Made by a program: the position numbers and the translations under genes. The notes beneath the pieces were generated by a model that ran no database searches, had not been told where the DNA came from, and saw only the letters and a list, made by a program, of their open reading frames with translations. Below are positions 1 through 7,826 of a stretch of 64,000 bases of DNA, one piece after another; within the stretch, counting starts at the first letter, position 1, and each line of letters starts with the position of its first letter. The stretch lies in NCBI RefSeq assembly GCF_900107705.1, contig NZ_FNRE01000001.1, forward strand, positions 310,001 to 374,000, given 5' to 3'. The DNA comes from Prevotella sp. tc2-28 (GTDB lineage: Bacteria; Bacteroidota; Bacteroidia; Bacteroidales; Bacteroidaceae).

Positions 1-389
1 CGCGTGTCCAACCCCTCGAACGAAGTTTTGATGATGGGATAGAGGGTGTCATCACCTGAGAACTGGATGACCGCACCCACTTCCAAGTGAAGGTCGATGT
101 TCGACTTCAACACGATGGGGCCCGTGAACCACACGCCCTGAGGCACGACCAAACGACCGCCGCCCTGTTTGCTGAGGGCATCGATAGCCTTGGCAAAAGC
201 CTCTGTGTTCAGTGTCACACCATCATCAACAGCCCCAAAGTCCCGCAGGTTCACTTGACGGTTAGGAATAACAGGCGCCTTGATCTCAGCCATCTTGAAA
301 GGCAGGTTTGCCGTGAACTTCTTATAAGGATTCTCGGCACTGGCCGTCAAGGAAACAGCCATCAGTAACATACAGATTAGTTTTTTCAT
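1..389 (-). CDS. Glycoside hydrolase family 28 (polygalacturonase-like), N-terminal part
   Basis: Only the first 129 codons are inside the window; the gene runs off the left edge. It begins with a signal peptide (MKKLICMLLMAVSLTASAE), so the product is exported. The mature start carries the pattern NLRDFGAVDDG followed by an N-x-EAFAKAIDAL segment and a GGGRLVVPQG stretch, which is the usual entry into the right-handed beta-helix of GH28 pectinases and related pectate-degrading enzymes. The catalytic Asp residues lie beyond the edge and cannot be checked. It sits 22 bp downstream of folK on the same strand. A pectin-backbone hydrolase is the likely role; another beta-helix glycosidase or lyase is possible. 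Confidence 0.75.
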   Translation of the reverse strand, partial: MKKLICMLLMAVSLTASAENPYKKFTANLPFKMAEIKAPVIPNRQVNLRDFGAVDDGVTLNTEAFAKAIDALSKQGGGRLVVPQGVWFTGPIVLKSNIDLHLEVGAVIQFSGDDTLYPIIKTSFEGLDT

Positions 390-411
390 ACTTGTTTGTC
401 TTGTGTTATTA

Positions 412-834
412 TTAGAGATTAGTAATTTGTTTCAGAGGTATCATGACAAAGTCACGCTCGTACATTAACGGATGGGGTATCTTCAAGTCTGGCTCGTCAA
501 CAGTGAGGTCGTCGTAAAGCAATATGTCAATATCAATAGGGCGGTCGGTGTATGATGCGTGTCGTGAGGGGTTAGTCTTCGTCTTGCGACCGAGTTCGCG
601 CTCTATCTCCTGAGTGACTTGTAGCACCTCGCGTGGTGTCTTCTCTGTCAGACAAAGGATGGCAGCATTCATGAACTGGTGTTCTGACTGGAATCCCCAA
701 GGTTCCGTCTCTATAAATGTCGACTGGCGAGCCACCTGCCCTACCCTTTCACCTATCAGGCGAATAGCCTCATTCAGGTGGCGTTCACGGTCTCCAAGGT
801 TAGAGCCCAGCCCAAGAAAGACACGATGTTCCAT
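412..834 (-). CDS. folK: 2-amino-4-hydroxy-6-hydroxymethyldihydropteridine pyrophosphokinase
   Basis: This 140-residue protein is HPPK, which transfers pyrophosphate from ATP to hydroxymethyl-dihydropterin in folate synthesis in the cytosol. The N-terminal GLGSNLGDR, the central E-x-EPWGFQ segment and the C-terminal RPIDIDILLYD motif with its metal-binding aspartates are all present. It is full length for the family and ends with the usual IPHP...R segment. It is the last core gene of the minus-strand cluster, 10 bp after the queA stop, so it is probably co-transcribed. folE, the first step of the same pathway, is elsewhere in the window (19474). Confidence 0.95.
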   Translation of the reverse strand: MEHRVFLGLGSNLGDRERHLNEAIRLIGERVGQVARQSTFIETEPWGFQSEHQFMNAAILCLTEKTPREVLQVTQEIERELGRKTKTNPSRHASYTDRPIDIDILLYDDLTVDEPDLKIPHPLMYERDFVMIPLKQITNL

Positions 835-844
835 CTTCTAATCC

Positions 845-1987
845 TTAGTCATCTACTATCAGCAGGGCATCGCCATAGCAACCAAACTTGAAATCGTTGT
901 CAAGGGCTTTCTGATAAGCCTCCATGACGAGGTCATAGCCACCAAAGGCAGCCGTTGCCATCACCATCGTCGACTCCGACTGATAGAAATTGGTAATCAG
1001 CGCATCTGCCATTCCGAACTCGTAGGGTGGGAAGATAAACTTGTTCGTCCAGCCATCATACTCTTTCAGCAGACCATCGGTACTTACCGCCGTCTCTGTA
1101 GCACGCATCGTGCTGATGCCCACGGCGCATACCTTGTGGCCCGATTCCTTCGTTGCATTCACAATCTTGCATGCCTCACTATTGATCACCATCTGCTCTG
1201 AGCTCATCTTGTGTTTCGTCAAGTCCTCCACTTCAATCGGATCGAAGCAACCCAAACCACAGTGTACGGTCAGGTAGGCGAAGTTGACGCCACGTATCTC
1301 CAAGCGCTTCATCAGTTCACGACTGAAATGAAGACCAGAGGCAGGAGCCGTCACAGCACCCTCGTTCTTGGCATAGATGGTCTGGAAATTCTCCATATCG
1401 TCAGGTGTTGCCTCGCGCTTGTCAATAATATAACGGGGCAATGGGGCCGAACCAAGGGCGAAGAGTTCGCGCTTGAACTCATCGTGAGGACAGTCGTAGA
1501 GGAAGCGCAGCGTACGGCCTCGGCTTGTCGTATTGTCAATAACCTCAGCCACCATCGGGCCATCCTCTTCAAAGAACAGCTTATTACCGATACGAATCTT
1601 ACGAGCTGGCTCTACCAGTACGTCCCATAGCCGGAGCTCGCGATTCAGTTCACGAAGCAGGAACACTTCAATCTTGGCATCTGTTTTTTCCTTTGTACCA
1701 TAAAGACGGGCAGGAAAGACCTTGGTGTCATTAAGAACCATGGTGTCGCCCTCGTCAAAATAGTCTATCACATTACGGAAAGTCAGGCAGCGGTCGGTAT
1801 CCTTGCCTTCTTCGTCCTTTTCGAACATGTCAATGGTCTGACTCTTTCGATGGACGACCATCAGACGACATTCATCACGGTGATACACTTTCTCTACCGT
1901 TCCGTCTTCGTTTTTAAAGACACGGTGAGGCGGCTCCAGGGCCACCTTGCCTTCGGGCAACTTAAATTTGAATTGTGACAGCTTCAT
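845..1987 (-). CDS. queA: S-adenosylmethionine:tRNA ribosyltransferase-isomerase
   Basis: QueA converts preQ1 at position 34 of certain tRNAs to epoxyqueuosine using the ribosyl part of SAM. The product is 380 residues, with the family blocks [14 protein letters not shown], the GSAPLPRYI segment, and the C-terminal ALITNFYQ...S and [12 protein letters not shown] blocks. The frame is open 63 bases further upstream, but the start at 1987 is preferred: it matches the family N terminus ([12 protein letters not shown]), is preceded by AAAGGAAAT, and avoids overlap with truB. It lies 23 bp after truB in the same operon, linking two tRNA-modification genes. Confidence 0.95.
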   Translation of the reverse strand: MKLSQFKFKLPEGKVALEPPHRVFKNEDGTVEKVYHRDECRLMVVHRKSQTIDMFEKDEEGKDTDRCLTFRNVIDYFDEGDTMVLNDTKVFPARLYGTKEKTDAKIEVFLLRELNRELRLWDVLVEPARKIRIGNKLFFEEDGPMVAEVIDNTTSRGRTLRFLYDCPHDEFKRELFALGSAPLPRYIIDKREATPDDMENFQTIYAKNEGAVTAPASGLHFSRELMKRLEIRGVNFAYLTVHCGLGCFDPIEVEDLTKHKMSSEQMVINSEACKIVNATKESGHKVCAVGISTMRATETAVSTDGLLKEYDGWTNKFIFPPYEFGMADALITNFYQSESTMVMATAAFGGYDLVMEAYQKALDNDFKFGCYGDALLIVDD

Positions 1988-2010
1988 GTATATATGATTT
2001 ACGATTTCCT

Positions 2011-2721
2011 TTATTGTTTTGCTTTTTCTATCTCCTGACGGGACAACCAATCAGGAAAATCATCAATGGTAATGCAGTCTTCTATGCTGACATTGCCCAC
2101 GCGTGTTCGACAGAGGGCTGTCAGATAGGCACCGCTATCCAGTGCGCGTCCGATGTCACGGGCCAGCGACCGGATATACGTTCCCTTTCCGCAGACCACC
2201 CGAATACTCAGCTGCATGGTATCGGCATCGAACGCTGTGACGCTGATATCGTCGATATGCACTGTCTTGGCCGTCAGTTCAACGCCTTTCCCTTGCCTCA
2301 TCAAGTCGTAGGCACGGTCACCGCCTATCTTGCAAGCAGAGTATTCGGGGGGCACCTGTTGGATATCACCCACGAAATGCGTCAGCACACGATCAACCAG
2401 TTCACGGGTAATATGAGCAGTTGGATACGTCTGGTCTACGGGGTGTTCCATATCGTAGCTAGGGGTTGTAGCCCCTAACTGCAGGGTCGCCGTATATTCC
2501 TTGGTATCCAGTTGCAGGCGCTCTATCTCCTTGGTCTTTTTCCCCGTACAGAGTATCAACACTCCGGTAGCCAATGGGTCAAGCGTACCGGCATGTCCTA
2601 TCTTCACACGTCTTACGCCAATACGACGAGAGACTCGTGTGCGGACAAAAGCCAATGCGCCAAACGACGTCATCCGGTAGGGCTTGTTGATGTATATGTA
2701 TTCGCCTTCAGTGAAGTTCAT
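2011..2721 (-). CDS. truB: tRNA pseudouridine-55 synthase
   Basis: TruB makes pseudouridine-55 in the T loop of tRNAs. The catalytic-Asp motif [13 protein letters not shown] is intact near residue 45, as are the KTKE...K and [10 protein letters not shown] blocks. At 236 residues it is the short bacterial form without a long C-terminal PUA extension, which is usual in Bacteroidetes. Its start codon abuts the stop codon of uppP, so translation is probably coupled. It sits in the cluster ftsX, DUF3098, uppP, truB, queA, folK. Confidence 0.95.
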   Translation of the reverse strand: MNFTEGEYIYINKPYRMTSFGALAFVRTRVSRRIGVRRVKIGHAGTLDPLATGVLILCTGKKTKEIERLQLDTKEYTATLQLGATTPSYDMEHPVDQTYPTAHITRELVDRVLTHFVGDIQQVPPEYSACKIGGDRAYDLMRQGKGVELTAKTVHIDDISVTAFDADTMQLSIRVVCGKGTYIRSLARDIGRALDSGAYLTALCRTRVGNVSIEDCITIDDFPDWLSRQEIEKAKQ

Positions 2722-3579
2722 TTAGTCTACCATTGCTAAAGAATGCCCTGTAAGCAGCAACACAAGGATGATGCCACCCACAATAATACGGTAATATCCG
2801 AAGGCCTTGAAACCATACTTGGTCAGGAAAGCGACGAACCACTTCATGGCCAGCAGTGCAACCACGAATGCTACGGCACATCCCAACAACAGCATCGTGA
2901 TGTTGTGAGCGGTAGCCCACGAAGCGTCTTCCTTCAGCAAGTCGAGCAAGTCAAGCAGCGTTGCTCCCGCCATTGTTGGTACGGCCAGGAAGAACGAGAA
3001 TTCGGCAGCCTTCTGGCGCGTCAACCCCTGTGTCATGCCGCCCACGATTGTTGCCATTGAGCGCGACACCCCGGGAATAACGGAGATACACTGATAGAGA
3101 CCAATCTTAAAGGCGCGGCTTTCATTCACCTTGTTGCTTTCGCTGCCTTTATTAAACAACTTGTCACAGTACAGCATGAAGATGCCGCCGACCACGAGCA
3201 TAATAGCCACCACGAGCACTGAATCGAGCAGCCAGTCAAGAAGTCCGGACTTCTTGGCTAAAAGACCTATGATGATGGCTGGCAAGACGCCCACGATAAG
3301 CAGCCAGTAAAAATAGAAACGGTGCTTCAACCGCTGCAACAGCGAGCTGTCGGCAGGTGCCGGTGTGTTGTCGAACACAAAGAAGCGTTTCCAATAGAGG
3401 CATACTACCGACAGGATGGCACCAAACTGAATAATAAAAGTAAAGGCATGAACAAATGGGTCACCCTGCTGTATTCCAAGCAGGTTCTGCGTAATAATCA
3501 TATGACCTGTTGATGAGACTGGCAAGAACTCTGTCAAGCCCTCAACAATAGCAATAATAACTGTTTCTAACCACGTCAT
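2722..3579 (-). CDS. uppP: Undecaprenyl-diphosphatase
   Basis: UppP (BacA) is an integral membrane enzyme that dephosphorylates undecaprenyl pyrophosphate so that the lipid carrier of cell-wall precursors can be reused. The 285-residue product has two family signatures: EGLTEFLPVSSTGH at the N terminus and PGVSRSMATI in the second half, with about seven or eight hydrophobic spans. The start overlaps the DUF3098 stop by one base and the stop abuts truB, so it is in the middle of a tightly packed operon. Confidence 0.95.
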   Translation of the reverse strand: MTWLETVIIAIVEGLTEFLPVSSTGHMIITQNLLGIQQGDPFVHAFTFIIQFGAILSVVCLYWKRFFVFDNTPAPADSSLLQRLKHRFYFYWLLIVGVLPAIIIGLLAKKSGLLDWLLDSVLVVAIMLVVGGIFMLYCDKLFNKGSESNKVNESRAFKIGLYQCISVIPGVSRSMATIVGGMTQGLTRQKAAEFSFFLAVPTMAGATLLDLLDLLKEDASWATAHNITMLLLGCAVAFVVALLAMKWFVAFLTKYGFKAFGYYRIIVGGIILVLLLTGHSLAMVD

Positions 3580-3815
3580 TATTTGTTCTCCTTATTCTTC
3601 GGACGATAAACTACTGCATAAATCATTGACACAAAACCGGCCAGGCAGACCAGCGGGGCTACCTTGATGCGACGGGCACTGAATATATCGGGGTCGTAGG
3701 CGGTCTCCGTAGAACCGGAACCGCTCATCAACAGGAAGCCGATAATGACGACTACCATGCCAATAGCCAACAGCACATAATTGGCTTTACTAAATGCGAA
3801 ATCTCTTTTTTCCAT
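3579..3815 (-). CDS. DUF3098 family small membrane protein
   Basis: A 78-residue protein with two transmembrane segments (about residues 14-32 and 55-70) and short charged ends. The segment around SKANYVLLAIGMVVVIIGFLL and the ARRIKVAPLV linker fit the DUF3098 family, small inner-membrane proteins found in Bacteroidetes and usually encoded next to ftsX and uppP, as here. No function is known. It begins 12 bp after the ftsX stop and overlaps the uppP start by one base. Confidence 0.85.
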   Translation of the reverse strand: MEKRDFAFSKANYVLLAIGMVVVIIGFLLMSGSGSTETAYDPDIFSARRIKVAPLVCLAGFVSMIYAVVYRPKNKENK

Positions 3816-3827
3816 CGTTTTTCTCTC

Positions 3828-4706
3828 TTATATCTTATACAGTTCGCTTGCCGTCATTCGCAAGAACTTGTTGACGGCCAACCATGCACAAAATGCAGTT
3901 ATCAGGATACCAAACACAAATACGGAAGCTACCGTGATGACCAGCACGTCCCAAGTTACAATATCAAGCAAACCGGGTTGTGTCAGATAAAGACCATAGA
4001 CGCCACCGCCCAGTACCATGTTGGCCAGAAGGGCTGCCACCACGCCGATTCCTATCGCTTGTTGCAGGAAAGGCCGACGGATGAAGCTCCACGAGGCGCC
4101 CACCAGTTTCATGGTGTGAATCAGGAAACGACGGGCATAGATGCTCAGGCGAACGGTATTGCTTATCAGCGAGAACGACACGAAAGTCAGCAGCACTGCC
4201 AGCACCAGCAGGACAATGCTGATACGACTCAGGTTGGCATTCACCTTGTCCATCAGGTCTTCCATGTATGACAAATCACTGACGCGCGCATCTTTCTTGA
4301 TTTCTCGCGCTATCCACTTCAGCGAGTCGCTGTTGGCATAGTCGGATGCCAACTGTATCTCCAACGTTGCCGGGAACGGGTTGAAACCCAAGAAATCGGT
4401 GGGGTCGCTGCCCAATTCCTTAATCTGCTCACGCTGGGCCTGCTCCTTACTGATATAATCAATATTGTGGGAATACGGACGATGATACAGGTCGCGGCAT
4501 AACAGACGTGCATCGTTCACCGTTACGGAGTCTTTCAACATCACGGTCACAGTCAGATTCTCCTTCATGTGAGCCGACAGGTTACGTGCAGACAACACGA
4601 AGAAAACTACCATACCCAACAGCACAAGCACCATTGTTGTGCTTATGCACAACGTAATAACCTGTACACCACGACGGTTGCGGGTTCTCTTTTTCCTTTT
4701 ACTCAT
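3828..4706 (-). CDS. ftsX: Cell division protein FtsX (permease-like)
   Basis: FtsX is the membrane partner of the FtsE ATPase and controls cell-wall hydrolysis at division. The 292-residue product has the expected layout: a basic cytoplasmic start, one transmembrane helix (about 16-40), an extracellular domain with the NLTVTVMLKD segment, and three C-terminal helices around the FtsX permease domain. It is the first gene of the minus-strand cluster. A consensus promoter (TTTG, 20 nt, TATCTTTG, read on the minus strand) lies at 4742-4773. ftsE is not adjacent, which is common in Bacteroidetes. Confidence 0.93.
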   Translation of the reverse strand: MSKRKKRTRNRRGVQVITLCISTTMVLVLLGMVVFFVLSARNLSAHMKENLTVTVMLKDSVTVNDARLLCRDLYHRPYSHNIDYISKEQAQREQIKELGSDPTDFLGFNPFPATLEIQLASDYANSDSLKWIAREIKKDARVSDLSYMEDLMDKVNANLSRISIVLLVLAVLLTFVSFSLISNTVRLSIYARRFLIHTMKLVGASWSFIRRPFLQQAIGIGVVAALLANMVLGGGVYGLYLTQPGLLDIVTWDVLVITVASVFVFGILITAFCAWLAVNKFLRMTASELYKI

Positions 4707-4741
4707 TGTACTTTTTTAGACGTAATACAGCCAATTTCGTG

Positions 4742-4789
4742 CAAAGATACGACTTTTTTTTGTTCTACACAAAAAAAATTGTAACTTTG
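4742..4789. promoter_or_regulatory. Interleaved divergent promoters for ftsX and the radical SAM gene
   Basis: Two full Bacteroidetes promoters overlap in 48 bp. On the plus strand TTTG (4759-4762) and TAACTTTG (4782-4789) are 19 nt apart and read toward 4798. On the minus strand the -7 box TATCTTTG (complement of 4742-4749) and the -33 TTTG (complement of 4770-4773) are 20 nt apart and read toward ftsX. The two -33 boxes lie inside each other's spacer, so both promoters probably cannot be occupied at once. Confidence 0.75.
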
Positions 4790-4797
4790 CATGCATT

Positions 4798-5574
4798 ATG
4801 AGTACGATTATTTATCCTTCACCGATTTTCGGCCCGGTACACAGTCGGCGTCTGGGCATTTCGCTGGGCATCAACCTTTTGCCTGCCGACGGCAAGGTTT
4901 GCTCGTTCGACTGCATCTACTGCGAGTGCGGCTTCAACAAAGACCACCGACCCACCCTGCCTCAGCCGTCACGCCAGGAAGTGGCACGCAAACTGGAGGC
5001 AAAGCTTCTGGAGATGCAAGCAGCGGGACAGTTGCCGGATGTGCTGACCTTTGCCGGCAATGGTGAGCCGACGTGTCACCCGCATTTTGCCGAAATCATC
5101 GACGACACCATCCGTCTGCGCGACCAGTATTGTCCGAAAGCCAAGGTTTGTGTACTGTCAAACTCCACCTTCATCCATCGCCAGCAGGTGCACGATGCAC
5201 TGATGCGTGTCGACGACAACATCTTGAAACTAGATACCATAGACCCCCTATATATTAATAAGGTGGACCGCCCTAACGGTACTTATGACGTAAAGGCCAT
5301 CGTGGAACGCATGAAAGCCTTCAATGGCCACATCATCATCCAGACCATGTTCATGCGCGGCGAATGCAACGGCGTGTCGGTCGACAATACCAGCGAAGCG
5401 TTTGTAGGTCCCTGGCTGGACACCCTGAAAAGCATCAATCCCCAACAGGTAATGGTATACACCATCGACCGCGAGACGCCCGCCCAAGGTCTGGAGAAAG
5501 CAACCCACGAGCAGCTCGACGCCATCCGCGACCGGGTGATTGCTGCGGGAATACCCTGCACTGCGTCGTACTAA
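4798..5574 (+). CDS. Radical SAM protein of the COG0731 type
   Basis: The 258-residue product carries the radical SAM cluster motif CxxxCxxC (CSFDCIYC, near residues 39-46), followed by the GNGEPT segment that binds SAM. The N terminus (IFGPVHSRRLGISLGINLLP) is typical of COG0731-like proteins, which are related to the archaeal wyosine enzyme Taw1. Bacterial members have no agreed role. The start at 4798 is the only Met that keeps this conserved N terminus, yet it is only 8 nt from the -7 box, so the mRNA has almost no leader. It converges on the lpxA-like gene through a long perfect hairpin. Confidence 0.85.
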   Translation: MSTIIYPSPIFGPVHSRRLGISLGINLLPADGKVCSFDCIYCECGFNKDHRPTLPQPSRQEVARKLEAKLLEMQAAGQLPDVLTFAGNGEPTCHPHFAEIIDDTIRLRDQYCPKAKVCVLSNSTFIHRQQVHDALMRVDDNILKLDTIDPLYINKVDRPNGTYDVKAIVERMKAFNGHIIIQTMFMRGECNGVSVDNTSEAFVGPWLDTLKSINPQQVMVYTIDRETPAQGLEKATHEQLDAIRDRVIAAGIPCTASY

Positions 5575-5618
5575 TAACAAATGAATCCCGACATTCTGTC
5601 GGGATTCATTTGTTATTA
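5572..5618. terminator. Bidirectional terminator: perfect 22-bp stem with 3-nt loop
   Basis: A perfect inverted repeat pairs 5572-5593 with 5597-5618 around the loop TTC. The stem contains both stop codons: TAA of the radical SAM gene (5572-5574) and the complement of TAA of the LpxA-like gene (5616-5618). The core is AATCCCGACA/TGTCGGGATT and the arms are T-rich, so it can act in both directions. Confidence 0.85.
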
Positions 5619-6404
5619 CTTACACATAATGCCTCGTTTTGAATTTTGGAGGAACGCGATGATGTTCTGAATCTCAGGACCATCAGGCACCTGATCCTTG
5701 ATTTGGTTGATGACATCGAACACACTGGTCTTACCATGGAACAACAGACGGTAGGCATTGGCAATATGCTTCTGCACCTTTTTGTCAACACCTGCGAAAT
5801 CCATGATCTTCGTGTTCACACCACCATACTCCATCGGATTGCCTCCGGCGATAACATAGGGAGGCACATCGTGAGAGAAGGCACAGCCGGCCTGTATCAA
5901 CGACATGTCACCAGCACGCGTGTTGGCATTCTGGATGGCTCCGGTAGAGAAGATGACGCCATTGCCTATCACGCAGTCGCCGGCTATCTCGACACCGTTA
6001 CCAAACACGCAGTTAGTGCCCACCACGGTATCGTGACTGATATGGGTGCCTTCCAACAGATAGTTATGATTGCCAATAACGGTACTGCCGTCTCTGTAGG
6101 TTCCGCGGTTGATGACCACATTCTCGCGAATCACATTGTTGTTGCCTATCGTCACATACGACTTCTCACCACGATAGTTGAAATCCTGCGGCAGGGCAGC
6201 AATCACGGCTCCCTGGTGAATCTTGTTGTTATTACCGATACGTGCTCCGTCAAGAATAGACACGAAAGGCATGATGATACAATCGTCGCCAATCTCGACA
6301 TCATCCTCGATATATACAAAGGGGAATATCTTACAATTATTGCCTATTTTCGCCTTGGGCGATATTTCGGCTTTGGGAGAAATTTCACTTGCCATAATCT
6401 TCAT
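5616..6404 (-). CDS. lpxA: LpxA-like acyl-ACP--UDP-N-acetylglucosamine O-acyltransferase
   Basis: The 262-residue product is a left-handed beta-helix protein with hexapeptide repeats (IGNNNKIHQGAVIAALPQDF, IGNNNVIRENVVINRGT) and a C-terminal helical domain ending in FLQNSKRGIM, as in LpxA, which starts lipid A synthesis. The catalytic His region THISHD is kept. The segment that reads A/M-V/M-HQF in classical LpxA reads AIQNAN here, so that second histidine is missing. It follows the RND outer-membrane gene by 29 bp rather than lying next to lpxC-fabZ. It may be a second LpxA or a related sugar acyltransferase. An internal Met three residues in is an alternative start. Confidence 0.8.
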   Translation of the reverse strand: MKIMASEISPKAEISPKAKIGNNCKIFPFVYIEDDVEIGDDCIIMPFVSILDGARIGNNNKIHQGAVIAALPQDFNYRGEKSYVTIGNNNVIRENVVINRGTYRDGSTVIGNHNYLLEGTHISHDTVVGTNCVFGNGVEIAGDCVIGNGVIFSTGAIQNANTRAGDMSLIQAGCAFSHDVPPYVIAGGNPMEYGGVNTKIMDFAGVDKKVQKHIANAYRLLFHGKTSVFDVINQIKDQVPDGPEIQNIIAFLQNSKRGIMCK

Positions 6405-6433
6405 TTACAATTTGACTATTTACAAATTACGAT

Positions 6434-7825
6434 TTATTTGCCGCCTCCACCGAGCGCCGTATAGAGACTAACGACAGCCTGCATCTTGTTAAAGTCATTG
6501 CTTGCCAAGTTAAGCTGAGCCGTGAGCAACTGTGTCTGGGCGGTAAGCACCTCCAGATAGGTACTGCTACTGCTCTTATACAGCGCCTTGGTGTCCTCCA
6601 CGTTCTGGGTGAGCACCTTCACACGCTGAGCTTCCAACTTGGAGTTGGCATCATACTGGTTGTAGTTAACCAACGCATTGGACACCTCGTTGCCTGCCTT
6701 GAGAATGGCATTCTGCCAAGTGTTGAAGGCTTGCTCGTATTGTATCTTGGTAACCTTCAGCTTGGCGGTCAGCGCACCACGATTGAAGATGGGTTGCAAC
6801 AGACTGCCAAAGAAAGTGGTGGTCCACTTACCAGGATTCGACGAACCGGTCAGGTTACTGAAGTTGGCAGTAGCACCTATCGTGATACTGGGATAGAACT
6901 GCGAGCGAGCCGTCTGCACATCATGGAAACAAGCTGCAAGCGACATCTCTGCATTGTGAACATCAGGACGGTTCTTCAACAAGGCAGCACCCACGCCTGT
7001 AGCAAACTCTGAAGGCAATGACTGCTGGGCCAGCGTGGTACGTGGAATCTGCTGACCTGCCTGGCCGATGAGCAGGCAGAGGGCATTTTCCGTTGAACGT
7101 ATCTGGCGGCGGAACTCATTAACCTTAGTCATGGTAGACAGGTAGGAAGCTTCAGCACTTTGTACACCGGTAGAACGGACACGTCCTAATTTGTACTGCA
7201 ACTGCATCATCTCCCAAGTCTCCTTAGCCATCTGGCCCATGTCTTCCGAGATACGGAGTTGCTCGTCAAGCATCAACAGCGTATAGTAGCTGTTGGCCAC
7301 ACCACTGATAATCTTCGCACGGACAGCCATCTGGTAGTCCTTCATGCCAAGAAGCTTCATCTGGGTAGAACGCTTCTGCGACAGGACATTGCCAAAGAGG
7401 TCAACTGTCCAAGTGGCGGTAGCAGGGAATGTATACGCCTTTACCGTAGAAGACGGATCGGAATGGACGGTAGTGATATAACCCATCTGTTGCTGTGCAT
7501 TACCTAAATTTACAGCAGGCAGGAAGGCCAGCTTGGCAGCTCGCAGCATGGTTTCATACATCTGAACATTGAGGGCCGCATTCAGCAGGTCAGCATTCTT
7601 TTCCAGTCCCTGTTCTATGAGTTGTTGCAACTGAGGATCTGTAAAGACGCTACGCCAAGGCAGGTTGCCAAAAGAGGCTGTATCCTGCACGGCGAGTGTG
7701 TCCACGTCAGACAGGGCGTCGCGAATGAGGCCTGTTGTGTTCACATCAGGGCGCTCGTATTTGTTATATAGTCCGCAGCTTGACACCAGCAATACTACGG
7801 ATATCATCGTCATTAGTTTCTTCAT
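6434..7825 (-). CDS. RND efflux outer-membrane factor (OprM/TolC type lipoprotein)
   Basis: This 463-residue lipoprotein forms the outer-membrane tunnel of a tripartite drug-efflux pump. A lipoprotein signal with cysteine at residue 17 (VLLVSSCGLY) is followed by two outer-membrane efflux repeats rich in long helices; the segments SYYTLLMLDEQL, ASYLSTMTKVNEFRRQIR and VSNALVNYNQ are typical. The frame is open 28 codons further up, but the start at 7825 gives the signal peptide and lies just after the pump stop codon at 7827. It is the third gene of the adaptor-pump-channel operon. Confidence 0.93.
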   Translation of the reverse strand: MKKLMTMISVVLLVSSCGLYNKYERPDVNTTGLIRDALSDVDTLAVQDTASFGNLPWRSVFTDPQLQQLIEQGLEKNADLLNAALNVQMYETMLRAAKLAFLPAVNLGNAQQQMGYITTVHSDPSSTVKAYTFPATATWTVDLFGNVLSQKRSTQMKLLGMKDYQMAVRAKIISGVANSYYTLLMLDEQLRISEDMGQMAKETWEMMQLQYKLGRVRSTGVQSAEASYLSTMTKVNEFRRQIRSTENALCLLIGQAGQQIPRTTLAQQSLPSEFATGVGAALLKNRPDVHNAEMSLAACFHDVQTARSQFYPSITIGATANFSNLTGSSNPGKWTTTFFGSLLQPIFNRGALTAKLKVTKIQYEQAFNTWQNAILKAGNEVSNALVNYNQYDANSKLEAQRVKVLTQNVEDTKALYKSSSSTYLEVLTAQTQLLTAQLNLASNDFNKMQAVVSLYTALGGGGK

Positions 7826-7826
7826 A

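Noticed and set aside
1988..2050. Longer queA frame starting at 2050
   Set aside because: It would overlap truB by 40 bases and adds residues not found in the family; the start at 1987 has a purine-rich site before it.
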